Below, one piece after another: positions 1 through 8,185 of a stretch of DNA of 64,000 bases (positions within the stretch are counted from its first letter, which is position 1; every line of letters starts with the position of its first letter). Position numbers and translations under genes: made by a program. The notes under the pieces were generated by a model. It ran no database searches, had not been told where the DNA came from, and worked only from the letters and a program-made list of their open reading frames with translations. The stretch is from an uncultured Flavobacteriales bacterium (GTDB taxonomy: Bacteria; Bacteroidota; Bacteroidia; Flavobacteriales; BACL11), in assembly GCA_943788405.1 (NCBI GenBank), contig CALSQD010000001.1, forward strand, positions 310,001-374,000. Direction: 5' to 3'.

Positions 1-1953
1 ATTAATTATACAGGAGTACCTAGTACTTCTCCTACTGCAGAGCCATGTGACCCTAGCTCATTAAATGACCCTGGAGGACAAGGACATGTGCCAATATGGA
101 ATAAACTACTAACAAATAATGATTTTCATGATGATTATATCAATAGATGGCAGGATTTAGCAAACGGGCCTTTATCTTGTACTTATATGGTAGATTTATT
201 GGATAGTATGATTGCTGTTATTGACCCTGAAATGCCAAGGCAAATTTCAACTTGGGGAGGAGGAACATATGCTGATTGGCAAGGTAATGTTCAAGATTTA
301 AGAAACTTTATTTTAGCTAGATGTGATAGTATAAACTCTGGTTTTGTAGATTGTGATTCATCTATAACTGGAATATATAATGTTACAGTTGAAATCATTG
401 GGATAGGAGAGGTTGAAATGAGTAATGGGAATATCATTAATAATGGAAACACACCTTGGACTGACCAAAGGTTTGGAGGTGTAGCACTTCCTTTTGAAGT
501 GAAGAGTGGTTCTTTTGATCATTGGGAAGTAATCTCTACAAATACTTATATTTTTGATCCAAATGTAGACACTCTAGTTTTAGATTTGCAAGGAGATGTA
601 ACAGTTCAAGCCTATTTTATTCCAACAAAAAGTATAACTTATCAAGTTATCCCTGCAGGAACTTCAACAACCATTACGGCTGATGGAGCCATAATAAACA
701 CTTTCCCTTCACCAAAAAATTATATGATTGGGAATACAGTAAATATATCTCCAAATATTGATCCTTTATATGGATTCAGCACTTGGGGCTCTGATAGCGT
801 TACATTAATGCCTTTACCTACCAATATGCTAGATTCATTTTATGCATCTAATGATGATACTGTAACTTTATATCTTTATAAAAAGCCGACTATTGTATAT
901 GATGTAAATCCTACAGGAACTACAACATCTATTAATATTAATGGGAATATTATTTCAAACTTTCCTTACTCTGAAACTGTATTTATTGATGATTTAAATA
1001 CAATTAACCCTAATATTGACCCTCAATTTGTATTTAACTCTTGGGAAACAGATAGTAATACATTACTAAACGGAAGTTTAGCTAATAATTCTTTTTATGG
1101 AGAATATAATGACTCTGTTATTTTAAATATTTCTAAGATGAGTGCATTTATTCAAGGGAATGATACTATCTGTAGTAATGCTAAAACAGATGCTGAGGTA
1201 AAAATTTACTTTAATAATGCTACAGCTCCTTTTACATTTACCTATACAATTAATGGGATAATTCAACCATCTATTACTACTACCATAAACCCTTATATTA
1301 TTAAAACTAAACAAGAGGGAAGCTATGCTTTAACTTATTTTTCTGATGTTAATAAAATTGGAAACACTCAAGGACAAGCTATTGTTACTATTCTCCCTTC
1401 TCCTATAGCAAATTTTGAAGCTCAACCTGATAGCATGACTATCCTTTACACAACAACACAACTAATTGATAAATCTGAAGGTAATATTGTTAGCTGGCAA
1501 TGGGATTTTGGAGACAATTCTGCACCGAATTTTACATATAACCCTTATCATACTTACAATGATTCAATAGCAATTTATCAAATAAGCTTAATTGCACAAG
1601 ATGATAAAGGATGTGTAGATACTACTTTTAAGCATATTCAAATTACTGATGATTATTGGATTTATATTCCAAACTCATTTACTCCAGATTTAGACGGAAT
1701 AAATGATAATTTTTGCATTGCATACCATGGTGTAAGAGAAGAAACTTTTGTTTTTAATATTTATAGCCGCTTTAGTGAATTGGTATATTCTACTAATAAC
1801 ATTCATGATTTAGATTGTGATAATGGTTGGGATGGAAAACACCAAATATCAGAAGAAGAACTCCCATTAGGAACATATATTTATGAAATATATTATCAAG
1901 ATTTTGAAGGTTGGAAGCATCAAGAAACCTCTGAAATTATTCTTATTAGATAA
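1..1953 (+). CDS. CotH-like secreted protein with PKD and T9SS type B C-terminal domain (5' partial)
   Basis: The reading frame is open from base 1, so the gene begins outside the window; a GTG at 88 is internal and not the real start. The first ~110 visible residues resemble the C-terminal part of CotH kinase-family proteins (a W/L/N..F pattern, then PEMPRQISTWGG and an LRNFILAR helix). Three beta-rich repeats follow, two of them clearly duplicated (see findings). A PKD domain with WQWDFGDNSAP comes next. The protein ends in a gliding-motility-associated C-terminal domain (IPNSFTPDLDGINDNF ... NGWDGK ... LPLGTYIYEIYY), the type B sorting signal of the type IX secretion system. It is therefore expected at the cell surface or secreted. 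Whether the CotH domain is an active kinase cannot be judged because its N-terminal catalytic part is missing. Confidence 0.85.
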   Translation: MNYTGVPSTSPTAEPCDPSSLNDPGGQGHVPIWNKLLTNNDFHDDYINRWQDLANGPLSCTYMVDLLDSMIAVIDPEMPRQISTWGGGTYADWQGNVQDLRNFILARCDSINSGFVDCDSSITGIYNVTVEIIGIGEVEMSNGNIINNGNTPWTDQRFGGVALPFEVKSGSFDHWEVISTNTYIFDPNVDTLVLDLQGDVTVQAYFIPTKSITYQVIPAGTSTTITADGAIINTFPSPKNYMIGNTVNISPNIDPLYGFSTWGSDSVTLMPLPTNMLDSFYASNDDTVTLYLYKKPTIVYDVNPTGTTTSININGNIISNFPYSETVFIDDLNTINPNIDPQFVFNSWETDSNTLLNGSLANNSFYGEYNDSVILNISKMSAFIQGNDTICSNAKTDAEVKIYFNNATAPFTFTYTINGIIQPSITTTINPYIIKTKQEGSYALTYFSDVNKIGNTQGQAIVTILPSPIANFEAQPDSMTILYTTTQLIDKSEGNIVSWQWDFGDNSAPNFTYNPYHTYNDSIAIYQISLIAQDDKGCVDTTFKHIQITDDYWIYIPNSFTPDLDGINDNFCIAYHGVREETFVFNIYSRFSELVYSTNNIHDLDCDNGWDGKHQISEEELPLGTYIYEIYYQDFEGWKHQETSEIILIR

Positions 1954-2023
1954 ATAAATCTTTCTTCTTCTTTTTACTCTTTTTTTAAGCCAAATTAGCA
2001 TTGCTTATCTAAAATGCAAAAAC

Positions 2024-2031
2024 TATATTTG
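2024..2031 (+). promoter_or_regulatory. Bacteroidota -7 element upstream of ileS
   Basis: TATATTTG matches the TAnnTTTG consensus of Bacteroidota primary sigma promoters. A TTG lies 20 bases upstream at 2001-2003, where the -33 element is expected. The element is 24 bases before the ileS ATG and is followed by CAC. It probably drives ileS, the DksA-like gene and lspA. Confidence 0.6.
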
Positions 2032-2055
2032 CACGCATTATATTTAGCATAAAAC

Positions 2056-5000
2056 ATGAGCAAGTTCAAGGAATACAAACAATTAAGTTTATCTAAAACG
2101 CATAAAGAAGTTTTAGAAAATTGGAGAAAATCTGATATTTTTAATCAAAGTATTGAAAGTAGAAAAGGAAACCCAACATTTACTTTTTATGAAGGACCTC
2201 CTTCAGCAAATGGGATGCCTGGAATTCACCATGTAATAGCGCGTACTATTAAGGATTTATTTTGTCGCTATAAAACGCTACAAGGTTTTCAAGTAAACCG
2301 AAAAGCAGGCTGGGATACTCACGGGCTTCCTGTTGAACTTGGAGTAGAAAAAGAACTAGGAATTACAAAAGAAGATATTGGGTCAACAATATCAATTGAA
2401 GATTATAATAAAGCTTGCCGTACCAATGTAATGAAATACAAAGGTAGCTGGGAAGATATTACTGAGGAAATGGGTTACTGGGTGGATATGCAAAATCCTT
2501 ATGTAACTTATGACAATAAATATATTGAAAGTGTTTGGTGGTTACTTGGAAAGATGCATAAAAAAGGTTTGCTTTATAAGGGGCATACTATACAACCTTT
2601 TTCACCAAAAGCAGGAACAGGACTAAGCACGCATGAGCTTAATCAACCTGGTTGTTATCGTGATGTGAAGGATACTTCAGCAATAGCACAATTCAAATTA
2701 GTAAAGAATAACGAAACTGAATTCTTATTTAGCAAAACTAATAATGATATTTATTGTTTAGCTTGGACAACAACTCCATGGACTTTACCCTCCAATACTG
2801 CACTAGCTGTTGGAAAAAAAATTGATTACCTTTTGGTTGAAACATTAAACCAATATACAGGGAAACCTATAACCGTAATTGTAGCAAAAGATTTATCAGA
2901 AAAATACTTTACCAATGAAAATGCTGAACTAAAGCTTGAGGATTATGTAGTTGGTAAAAAGAATTTACCATTTAATATTATCACTGAAATAAAAGGAGAT
3001 AAATTATCAGGATTAAGGTACGAACAACTCTTACCTTATGCGCAACCTGAAGATGGTGATGCTTTTAAAATTATTTTAGGAGATTTTGTAACTACTGAAG
3101 ATGGAACTGGAATTGTACATTTAGCACCAAGTTTTGGAGCAGATGACAATAGGGTTTGTAAGCAGAATGGAATTGGTAGTTTAACATTGGTAAACAAACA
3201 AGGTAAATTTGTTGATGAAGTTACTGATTTTGCTGGAATGTATGTAAAAGATGAATTTTATACTGATGAGGATGAAAAGCCAAAACTGCCAGCTGATGTT
3301 CAGATAGTAATTAAATTAAAAGAAGATAACCTTTGTTTTAAAGCTGAAAAATACGAGCACTCTTACCCTCATTGCTGGAGAACTGATAAGCCAATCCTAT
3401 ACTACCCAATGGACAGTTGGTTTGTAAAAACTACCGACTATAAGGATAGAATGTTAGAGCTTAACAAAACAATTAATTGGAAGCCAAAATCAACTGGTGA
3501 AGGAAGGTTTGGAAAATGGTTAGAAAATTTAGTCGACTGGAATTTATCTCGCTCAAGGTTTTGGGGGATTCCTATTCCTATTTGGAGAACAGAAGATGGT
3601 GAATCAGAAATTTGCATTGGTTCGGTAGAAGAGCTAAAATCAGAAATTGAAAAATCAATTGCTGCAGGAGTTATGACAACTAATCCTTTAGCTGATTTTG
3701 TTATTGGGGATATGTCAGAAGAAAACTATAATTCTTTTGATTTACATAGACCTTATGTTGATGATATTATTCTAGTTTCTGAAGATGGTAAGCCAATGAA
3801 AAGAGAGCTTGACTTGATAGATGTTTGGTTTGATTCTGGCTCAATGCCATATGCTCAACTGCATTATCCATTTGAAAATAAAGAAATTTTTGAACAAAAT
3901 TATCCTGCTGATTTTATTGCAGAAGGAGTAGATCAAACTAGAGGATGGTTTTTTACTTTACATGCTATTTCAACTATGTTGTTTGACTCAGTTGCTTATA
4001 AAAATGTAATATCAAACGGATTAGTTCTGGACAAGAATGGAAATAAAATGTCTAAACGACTAGGGAATGCTACCGATCCTTTTAAAACCATTGATAAATA
4101 TGGTGCTGATGCAACAAGGTGGTATATGATTTCTAATGCACAGCCTTGGGATAATTTAAAGTTTGACGAAAACGGAATTCAAGAAGTGCAAAGAAAATTC
4201 TTTGGCACACTTTACAACACTTATTCCTTCTTTGCATTATATGCAAATATTGATGGATTTAATTACTCTGAAAAGGATGTTGCTATTGAAAATAGAGCAG
4301 AAATTGACAGGTGGATTCTTTCAGAATTAAATACACTTATTAAGCAAGTTGAAGAGGCTTATGAAGAATATGAACCAACTCGTGTTGCTCGTTTTATTCA
4401 AGATTTTGTGATGGATAAACTGAGTAACTGGCATGTTCGTTTAAGCAGGAGGCGTTTCTGGAAAGGAGAATATAATACCGATAAGGTTTCTGCTTACCAA
4501 ACACTTTACGAGTGTTTAGAAAAGATTACACTTTTATCTGCACCTATTGCTCCATTCTTTATGGATAGATTATTTCAGGATTTAAATACCATTAGTAATA
4601 AACAATCTGTAACATCTGTACATTTAGCTGATTTTCCAAAATCTGATAGCACTAGAATAGATGCTGATTTGGAACGAAAAATGCAATTAGCACAAAACAT
4701 TACTTCTCTTGCTTTATCATTAAGAAAAAAAGAAATGATTAGAGTAAGACAGCCATTACAGAAAATAATGATTCCTGTTTTAAACGCTAAAATGCAAGAA
4801 GATATTGAAGCAATTTCTTCAATCATATTAAGTGAAATTAATGTTAAGGAAATAACTTATTTAACTGAGGATTCTGATGTGTTAACTAAACAAATAAAAC
4901 CTAACTTTAAAACTCTTGGGCCAAAGTTTGGGAGGCATATGAAATTAATTTCTGGGGCTATAGCTCAATTTACTGCTGATAATATTAAGCAAATTGAAAA

Positions 5001-5403
5001 GGATGGCTCTTATCAAATTAATGATGAAATTACTATTGACTTAACAAATGTTGAAATTAGTTCGGCTGATATTCCTGGTTGTATTGTTGCTAATAATGAT
5101 GGGGTAACAGTTGCTTTAGATATCACTCTTTCTGACAAATTGAAGGAGGAAGGTTTAGCGCGTGAATTTATTAATCGCATACAAAACCTAAGAAAAGACA
5201 ATGATTTTGAGGTAACTGACAAGGTTAATATCTTAGTTGAAAACAATGAACAACTTAACTCTGCTATTCAAAATAATTTCACATATATTTGTGATGAAAC
5301 TTTAGCAGATAAATTAGAGTTAGTAGATGAAATAGAAAATGAAACTACTGATATTGAATTAGTAGATGGAATTTCTGCAAAAGTAAGTGTTAAAAAACAA
5401 TAA
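2056..5403 (+). CDS. ileS: isoleucine-tRNA ligase
   Basis: Class I aminoacyl-tRNA synthetase that charges tRNA-Ile in the cytoplasm and edits misactivated valine. At 1115 aa it has the length of the long IleRS type. The HIGH motif appears as GIHH at residues 56-59, following EGPPSANGMP, which is usual for this subtype. KMSKR is at residues 664-668, and DVWFDSGSMPYAQ with GVDQTRGWFFT marks the catalytic core. The central editing domain (TTPWTLPSNTAL ... GTGIVHLAPSFG) is present. It starts 24 bases after a good promoter and sits 4 bases before the DksA-like gene, suggesting co-transcription with that gene and lspA, an order common in Bacteroidota. Confidence 0.98.
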   Translation: MSKFKEYKQLSLSKTHKEVLENWRKSDIFNQSIESRKGNPTFTFYEGPPSANGMPGIHHVIARTIKDLFCRYKTLQGFQVNRKAGWDTHGLPVELGVEKELGITKEDIGSTISIEDYNKACRTNVMKYKGSWEDITEEMGYWVDMQNPYVTYDNKYIESVWWLLGKMHKKGLLYKGHTIQPFSPKAGTGLSTHELNQPGCYRDVKDTSAIAQFKLVKNNETEFLFSKTNNDIYCLAWTTTPWTLPSNTALAVGKKIDYLLVETLNQYTGKPITVIVAKDLSEKYFTNENAELKLEDYVVGKKNLPFNIITEIKGDKLSGLRYEQLLPYAQPEDGDAFKIILGDFVTTEDGTGIVHLAPSFGADDNRVCKQNGIGSLTLVNKQGKFVDEVTDFAGMYVKDEFYTDEDEKPKLPADVQIVIKLKEDNLCFKAEKYEHSYPHCWRTDKPILYYPMDSWFVKTTDYKDRMLELNKTINWKPKSTGEGRFGKWLENLVDWNLSRSRFWGIPIPIWRTEDGESEICIGSVEELKSEIEKSIAAGVMTTNPLADFVIGDMSEENYNSFDLHRPYVDDIILVSEDGKPMKRELDLIDVWFDSGSMPYAQLHYPFENKEIFEQNYPADFIAEGVDQTRGWFFTLHAISTMLFDSVAYKNVISNGLVLDKNGNKMSKRLGNATDPFKTIDKYGADATRWYMISNAQPWDNLKFDENGIQEVQRKFFGTLYNTYSFFALYANIDGFNYSEKDVAIENRAEIDRWILSELNTLIKQVEEAYEEYEPTRVARFIQDFVMDKLSNWHVRLSRRRFWKGEYNTDKVSAYQTLYECLEKITLLSAPIAPFFMDRLFQDLNTISNKQSVTSVHLADFPKSDSTRIDADLERKMQLAQNITSLALSLRKKEMIRVRQPLQKIMIPVLNAKMQEDIEAISSIILSEINVKEITYLTEDSDVLTKQIKPNFKTLGPKFGRHMKLISGAIAQFTADNIKQIEKDGSYQINDEITIDLTNVEISSADIPGCIVANNDGVTVALDITLSDKLKEEGLAREFINRIQNLRKDNDFEVTDKVNILVENNEQLNSAIQNNFTYICDETLADKLELVDEIENETTDIELVDGISAKVSVKKQ

Positions 5404-5407
5404 AATT

Positions 5408-5782
5408 ATGGCAGAAAAAACAGCATATTCAGCAAATGAATTAGAAGAGTTTAGAAAAATTATTCTAACTAAAATTGAAAGCGCACAAGATGATTTAAAT
5501 GTACTTAGAGCAGCAACTTCAAATGATTCTGACAATGGAACTGAGGATACTTCTCCTACTTTTAAGCAGTTTGAAGAAGGATCATCAACACTTTCAAAAG
5601 AAGAAAATATTAAGCTAGCTGAAAGACAAGCTAAATTCATTAGAAACCTTAGCAATGCTTTAATTCGTATTGAAAATAAAACTTATGGAATTTGCAGAAG
5701 TACAGGTAAACTAATTGCTAAAGAAAGGTTAAAACTTGTACCTCATGCAACTTTAAGTATTGAAGCTAAAAACGCTCAATAA
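5408..5782 (+). CDS. DksA/TraR family zinc-finger-like protein
   Basis: Small (124 aa) cytoplasmic protein of the DksA/TraR family, members of which bind the RNA polymerase secondary channel. A coiled N-terminal half (EEFRKIILTKIESAQDDL) is followed by TYGICRSTGKLIAKERL and VPHATLSIEAK, the family's C-terminal signature. The zinc finger is degenerate: only one cysteine remains of the usual four, which is common in Bacteroidota homologues. The reading frame extends seven codons upstream to a GTG inside ileS, but the ATG at 5408 fits the family's MAEK-type start. It lies 4 bases after ileS and 6 bases before lspA. Its regulatory target is not known from the sequence. Confidence 0.9.
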   Translation: MAEKTAYSANELEEFRKIILTKIESAQDDLNVLRAATSNDSDNGTEDTSPTFKQFEEGSSTLSKEENIKLAERQAKFIRNLSNALIRIENKTYGICRSTGKLIAKERLKLVPHATLSIEAKNAQ

Positions 5783-5788
5783 GCTACT

Positions 5789-6376
5789 TTGAAAAAAATA
5801 TTTCTTACTGCTTTTATTCTTGTTTTAATTGATCAAATTACAAAAGTTTGGATTAAAACTCATTTTGTATTAGGACAAGAATTCCAAATTTTTGACTGGT
5901 TTATTATTCACTTTACTGAAAATAACGGCATGGCTTTTGGGATGGAGTTTGGCGGACATACAGGAAAAACTCTACTTACTTTATTTAGAATAATTGTTGT
6001 GGGAATTGGAATTAAGTATGTAGCAGACTTAGCTAAGAGCAAACTTCCTAACGGAACTCTGATTGCTATCGGGCTAATTATTGGGGGAGCAATTGGAAAC
6101 ATAATTGACAGTTCTTTTTATGGAATTCTTTTTAATGAAAGTTACAATAATGTAGCTCAATTCTTACCTGATACAGGTGGATACTCTTCTATACTACATG
6201 GTAAAGTTGTTGACATGTTCTATTTCCCTTTAATAAATAGTCATTATCCTGAATGGATGCCAATTTGGGGTGGCGACCATTTTATATTCTTTCGTCCTGT
6301 TTTTAATATTGCTGATGCAGGAATATCAGTAGGAATATTTACAATTTTACTTTTTTACAGAAACGAGTTTAACTAA
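5789..6376 (+). CDS. lspA: lipoprotein signal peptidase (signal peptidase II)
   Basis: Inner-membrane aspartyl protease that removes signal peptides from prolipoproteins after lipidation. It has 195 aa and about four transmembrane segments. The two catalytic aspartates are D107 in GNIIDSS and D176 in FNIADAG, and NGMAFG is the conserved loop. Length and the extra region between the aspartates are typical of Bacteroidota LspA. The start is a TTG six bases after the upstream gene; no ATG fits, because the first membrane helix begins at once. Its substrates in this window would include GldH, PorW/SprE-like and the small lipoproteins. It overlaps the convergent sulfotransferase gene by 4 bases. 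Confidence 0.95.
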   Translation: MKKIFLTAFILVLIDQITKVWIKTHFVLGQEFQIFDWFIIHFTENNGMAFGMEFGGHTGKTLLTLFRIIVVGIGIKYVADLAKSKLPNGTLIAIGLIIGGAIGNIIDSSFYGILFNESYNNVAQFLPDTGGYSSILHGKVVDMFYFPLINSHYPEWMPIWGGDHFIFFRPVFNIADAGISVGIFTILLFYRNEFN

Positions 6377-7155
6377 GACTCTTTATCCCTCTGCATATCG
6401 CCATAAATTGTTCCTGATATGCTTTTTCTCCCTGAATGTTTCTTGATAAACTTTTCATTTATCCTTCTAAGTACACCCATAATTTTAAACTTAATAAAAC
6501 TAGTGATTGGCACATTAACCTTTCCCCAGTCCTTTGGGAAAGAATAATTATATTTAGCTAAAAAGGGACCAAAAACATAAATCGCTTGCTTCCTAATATC
6601 CTCAGTATAATATAATGACATATCTTGTTTTTTCCCTTTAGTTTTATTTGCAATAGGAAGGGGTGTTGGATTGTCTATCCCTGCTTTTTTTAACGCCAAC
6701 AAATAATCTTCAGAAATGTTTTCATATCGAATTACAAAGTCACATTTATCAAGAGTAATGCTGGAAAGATTATCATAAGGCTTTGTATGAAACTTTATAA
6801 AATATTCCTGAAAACTCGCATTATTTGTTTTTATGTAGTTAAATCTTAATCTATGATTTTTCGTAATATGCCCTCCATTTTCTTTAAACAAATCAGGATT
6901 TGTAAAGTTACCTTTAGCATTCGTCTTCATCTTTTCATATACTGTTACAGCAATTTCCATAGGGTTTCTAAGCACAGCAAATACAAAGTATTTTTGCTCT
7001 TCTTTTGTTGCTACTTTTTCAAATTCATGATACAAAGAGTGTTTTCTTAAAAAAGGTTTGCCTTCATAATTTGCATGGAGCTCCTTTGTAATTGCTGAAG
7101 AAGCTGAAAACGGCAATCCAATAAAAAGGAACTTATATTTATGAGAAATTATCAT
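6373..7155 (-). CDS. sulfotransferase family 2-like protein
   Basis: 260-aa protein resembling PAPS-dependent sulfotransferases of the carbohydrate type. The N-terminus KFLFIGLPFSASSAITKEL is in the place of the 5'-phosphosulfate-binding loop. FVFAVLRNPMEIAVTVYEK carries the R-x-P pattern of the 3'-phosphate-binding strand and helix, and FVIRYENISEDY is typical of the middle of such enzymes. There is no signal peptide, so it should act in the cytoplasm, perhaps on a surface glycan precursor; the acceptor cannot be read from sequence. It lies 2 bases after asd on the same strand and is probably co-transcribed with it, though a functional link to asd is not obvious. Confidence 0.7.
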   Translation of the reverse strand: MIISHKYKFLFIGLPFSASSAITKELHANYEGKPFLRKHSLYHEFEKVATKEEQKYFVFAVLRNPMEIAVTVYEKMKTNAKGNFTNPDLFKENGGHITKNHRLRFNYIKTNNASFQEYFIKFHTKPYDNLSSITLDKCDFVIRYENISEDYLLALKKAGIDNPTPLPIANKTKGKKQDMSLYYTEDIRKQAIYVFGPFLAKYNYSFPKDWGKVNVPITSFIKFKIMGVLRRINEKFIKKHSGRKSISGTIYGDMQRDKES

Positions 7156-7157
7156 AT

Positions 7158-8144
7158 TTAAATCAAATTATTTTTTAACAAATATTCCGCAATTTGTACT
7201 GTGTTTGTAGCAGCCCCTTTTCTTAAATTGTCAGCAACTACCCACATGTTTAATGTTTTTTCTTGTGTAAAATCTCTTCTAATTCTACCCACAAAAACAT
7301 CATCCTTTCCTTGAGCATTTATTGGCATTGGATATTCATTATTTGCAGGGTCATCAAGCACTAAAACACCTTCCATACTTGCCAAAGCAGATTTTAATTC
7401 CTTAATTTCAAAGTCATTTTCAAAGGTAACATTTACACTTTCAGAATGCCCACCATCAACAGGAACACGAACAGCAGTTGCCGAAATAGCAATTGAATTA
7501 TCTAAAATTTTTTTAGTTTCATTTGTAATCTTCATCTCCTCTTTAGTGTAATCATTCTCTAAAAACACATCACAATGAGGCAAAGTGTTTTTATAAATAG
7601 GATGAGGATAAACCTTCTCACCCACTAGTGAAAGCTCTTCATTTTCCAACTGCTCTACTGCCTTAATTCCTGTACCGCTAATGGATTGATAAGTAGAAAC
7701 TACTGCTCTTTTTACGCCATACTTTTTATGAAGTGGAGCAAGAGCCATCACCAATTGTATGGTGGAACAATTGGGGTTTGCGATAATCATATCTTCCTTT
7801 GTAAGGGCATTGCCATTTATTTCTGGAACAATTAATTTATGATTTTCATGCATTCTCCAATAAGACGAATTATCAATCACCTTACATCCTTTTGCTGCTA
7901 ATTTTGGTGCCCAAATTTTAGCAATTTCACCTCCAGCTGAAAATAAGGCAACATCAACCTTTTTTTCCAATAAGTCATCTAAAGAAATAACTTCAAACTC
8001 TTTTCCCAAACAGGAAATAATTGTTCCGCAAGATTTTTTAGATGCAACAGGTAAAAGTTCAGTAAAAGGGAAATTTCTTTCTTCTAATACTTTCAGCATC
8101 TCTCTGCCCACCATGCCTGTAACGCCAACAATTGCTAATCTCAT
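7158..8144 (-). CDS. asd: aspartate-semialdehyde dehydrogenase
   Basis: NADPH-dependent enzyme that reduces aspartyl phosphate to aspartate semialdehyde, the branch point to lysine, diaminopimelate, threonine and methionine. 328 aa. The Rossmann motif VGVTGMVGREML is at the N-terminus, the catalytic cysteine is in IIANPNCSTIQLV, and the downstream VPVDGGHSESV substrate-binding region is present. A longer frame starts at a TTG at 8165, but the ATG at 8144 places MRLAIVG at the usual N-terminus. A minus-strand TACTTTTG element lies 19 bases upstream (8170-8163). It is divergent from the lamin-tail gene, with 41 bases between the start codons. Confidence 0.96.
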   Translation of the reverse strand: MRLAIVGVTGMVGREMLKVLEERNFPFTELLPVASKKSCGTIISCLGKEFEVISLDDLLEKKVDVALFSAGGEIAKIWAPKLAAKGCKVIDNSSYWRMHENHKLIVPEINGNALTKEDMIIANPNCSTIQLVMALAPLHKKYGVKRAVVSTYQSISGTGIKAVEQLENEELSLVGEKVYPHPIYKNTLPHCDVFLENDYTKEEMKITNETKKILDNSIAISATAVRVPVDGGHSESVNVTFENDFEIKELKSALASMEGVLVLDDPANNEYPMPINAQGKDDVFVGRIRRDFTQEKTLNMWVVADNLRKGAATNTVQIAEYLLKNNLI

Positions 8145-8162
8145 TTTCTTTTTTTTACTCTC

Positions 8163-8170
8163 CAAAAGTA
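8163..8170 (-). promoter_or_regulatory. -7 element upstream of asd
   Basis: On the minus strand the bases read TACTTTTG, a match to TAnnTTTG, 18 bases before the asd ATG. No clear TTG is seen at -33. It lies in the short divergent region shared with the lamin-tail gene. Confidence 0.45.
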
Positions 8171-8185
8171 CTACATTTACCCTCT

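Noticed and set aside
2221-2235. GIHH instead of HIGH in isoleucyl-tRNA synthetase as a defect
   Set aside because: This variant after PSANGMP is normal for the long IleRS subtype and the KMSKR motif is intact.
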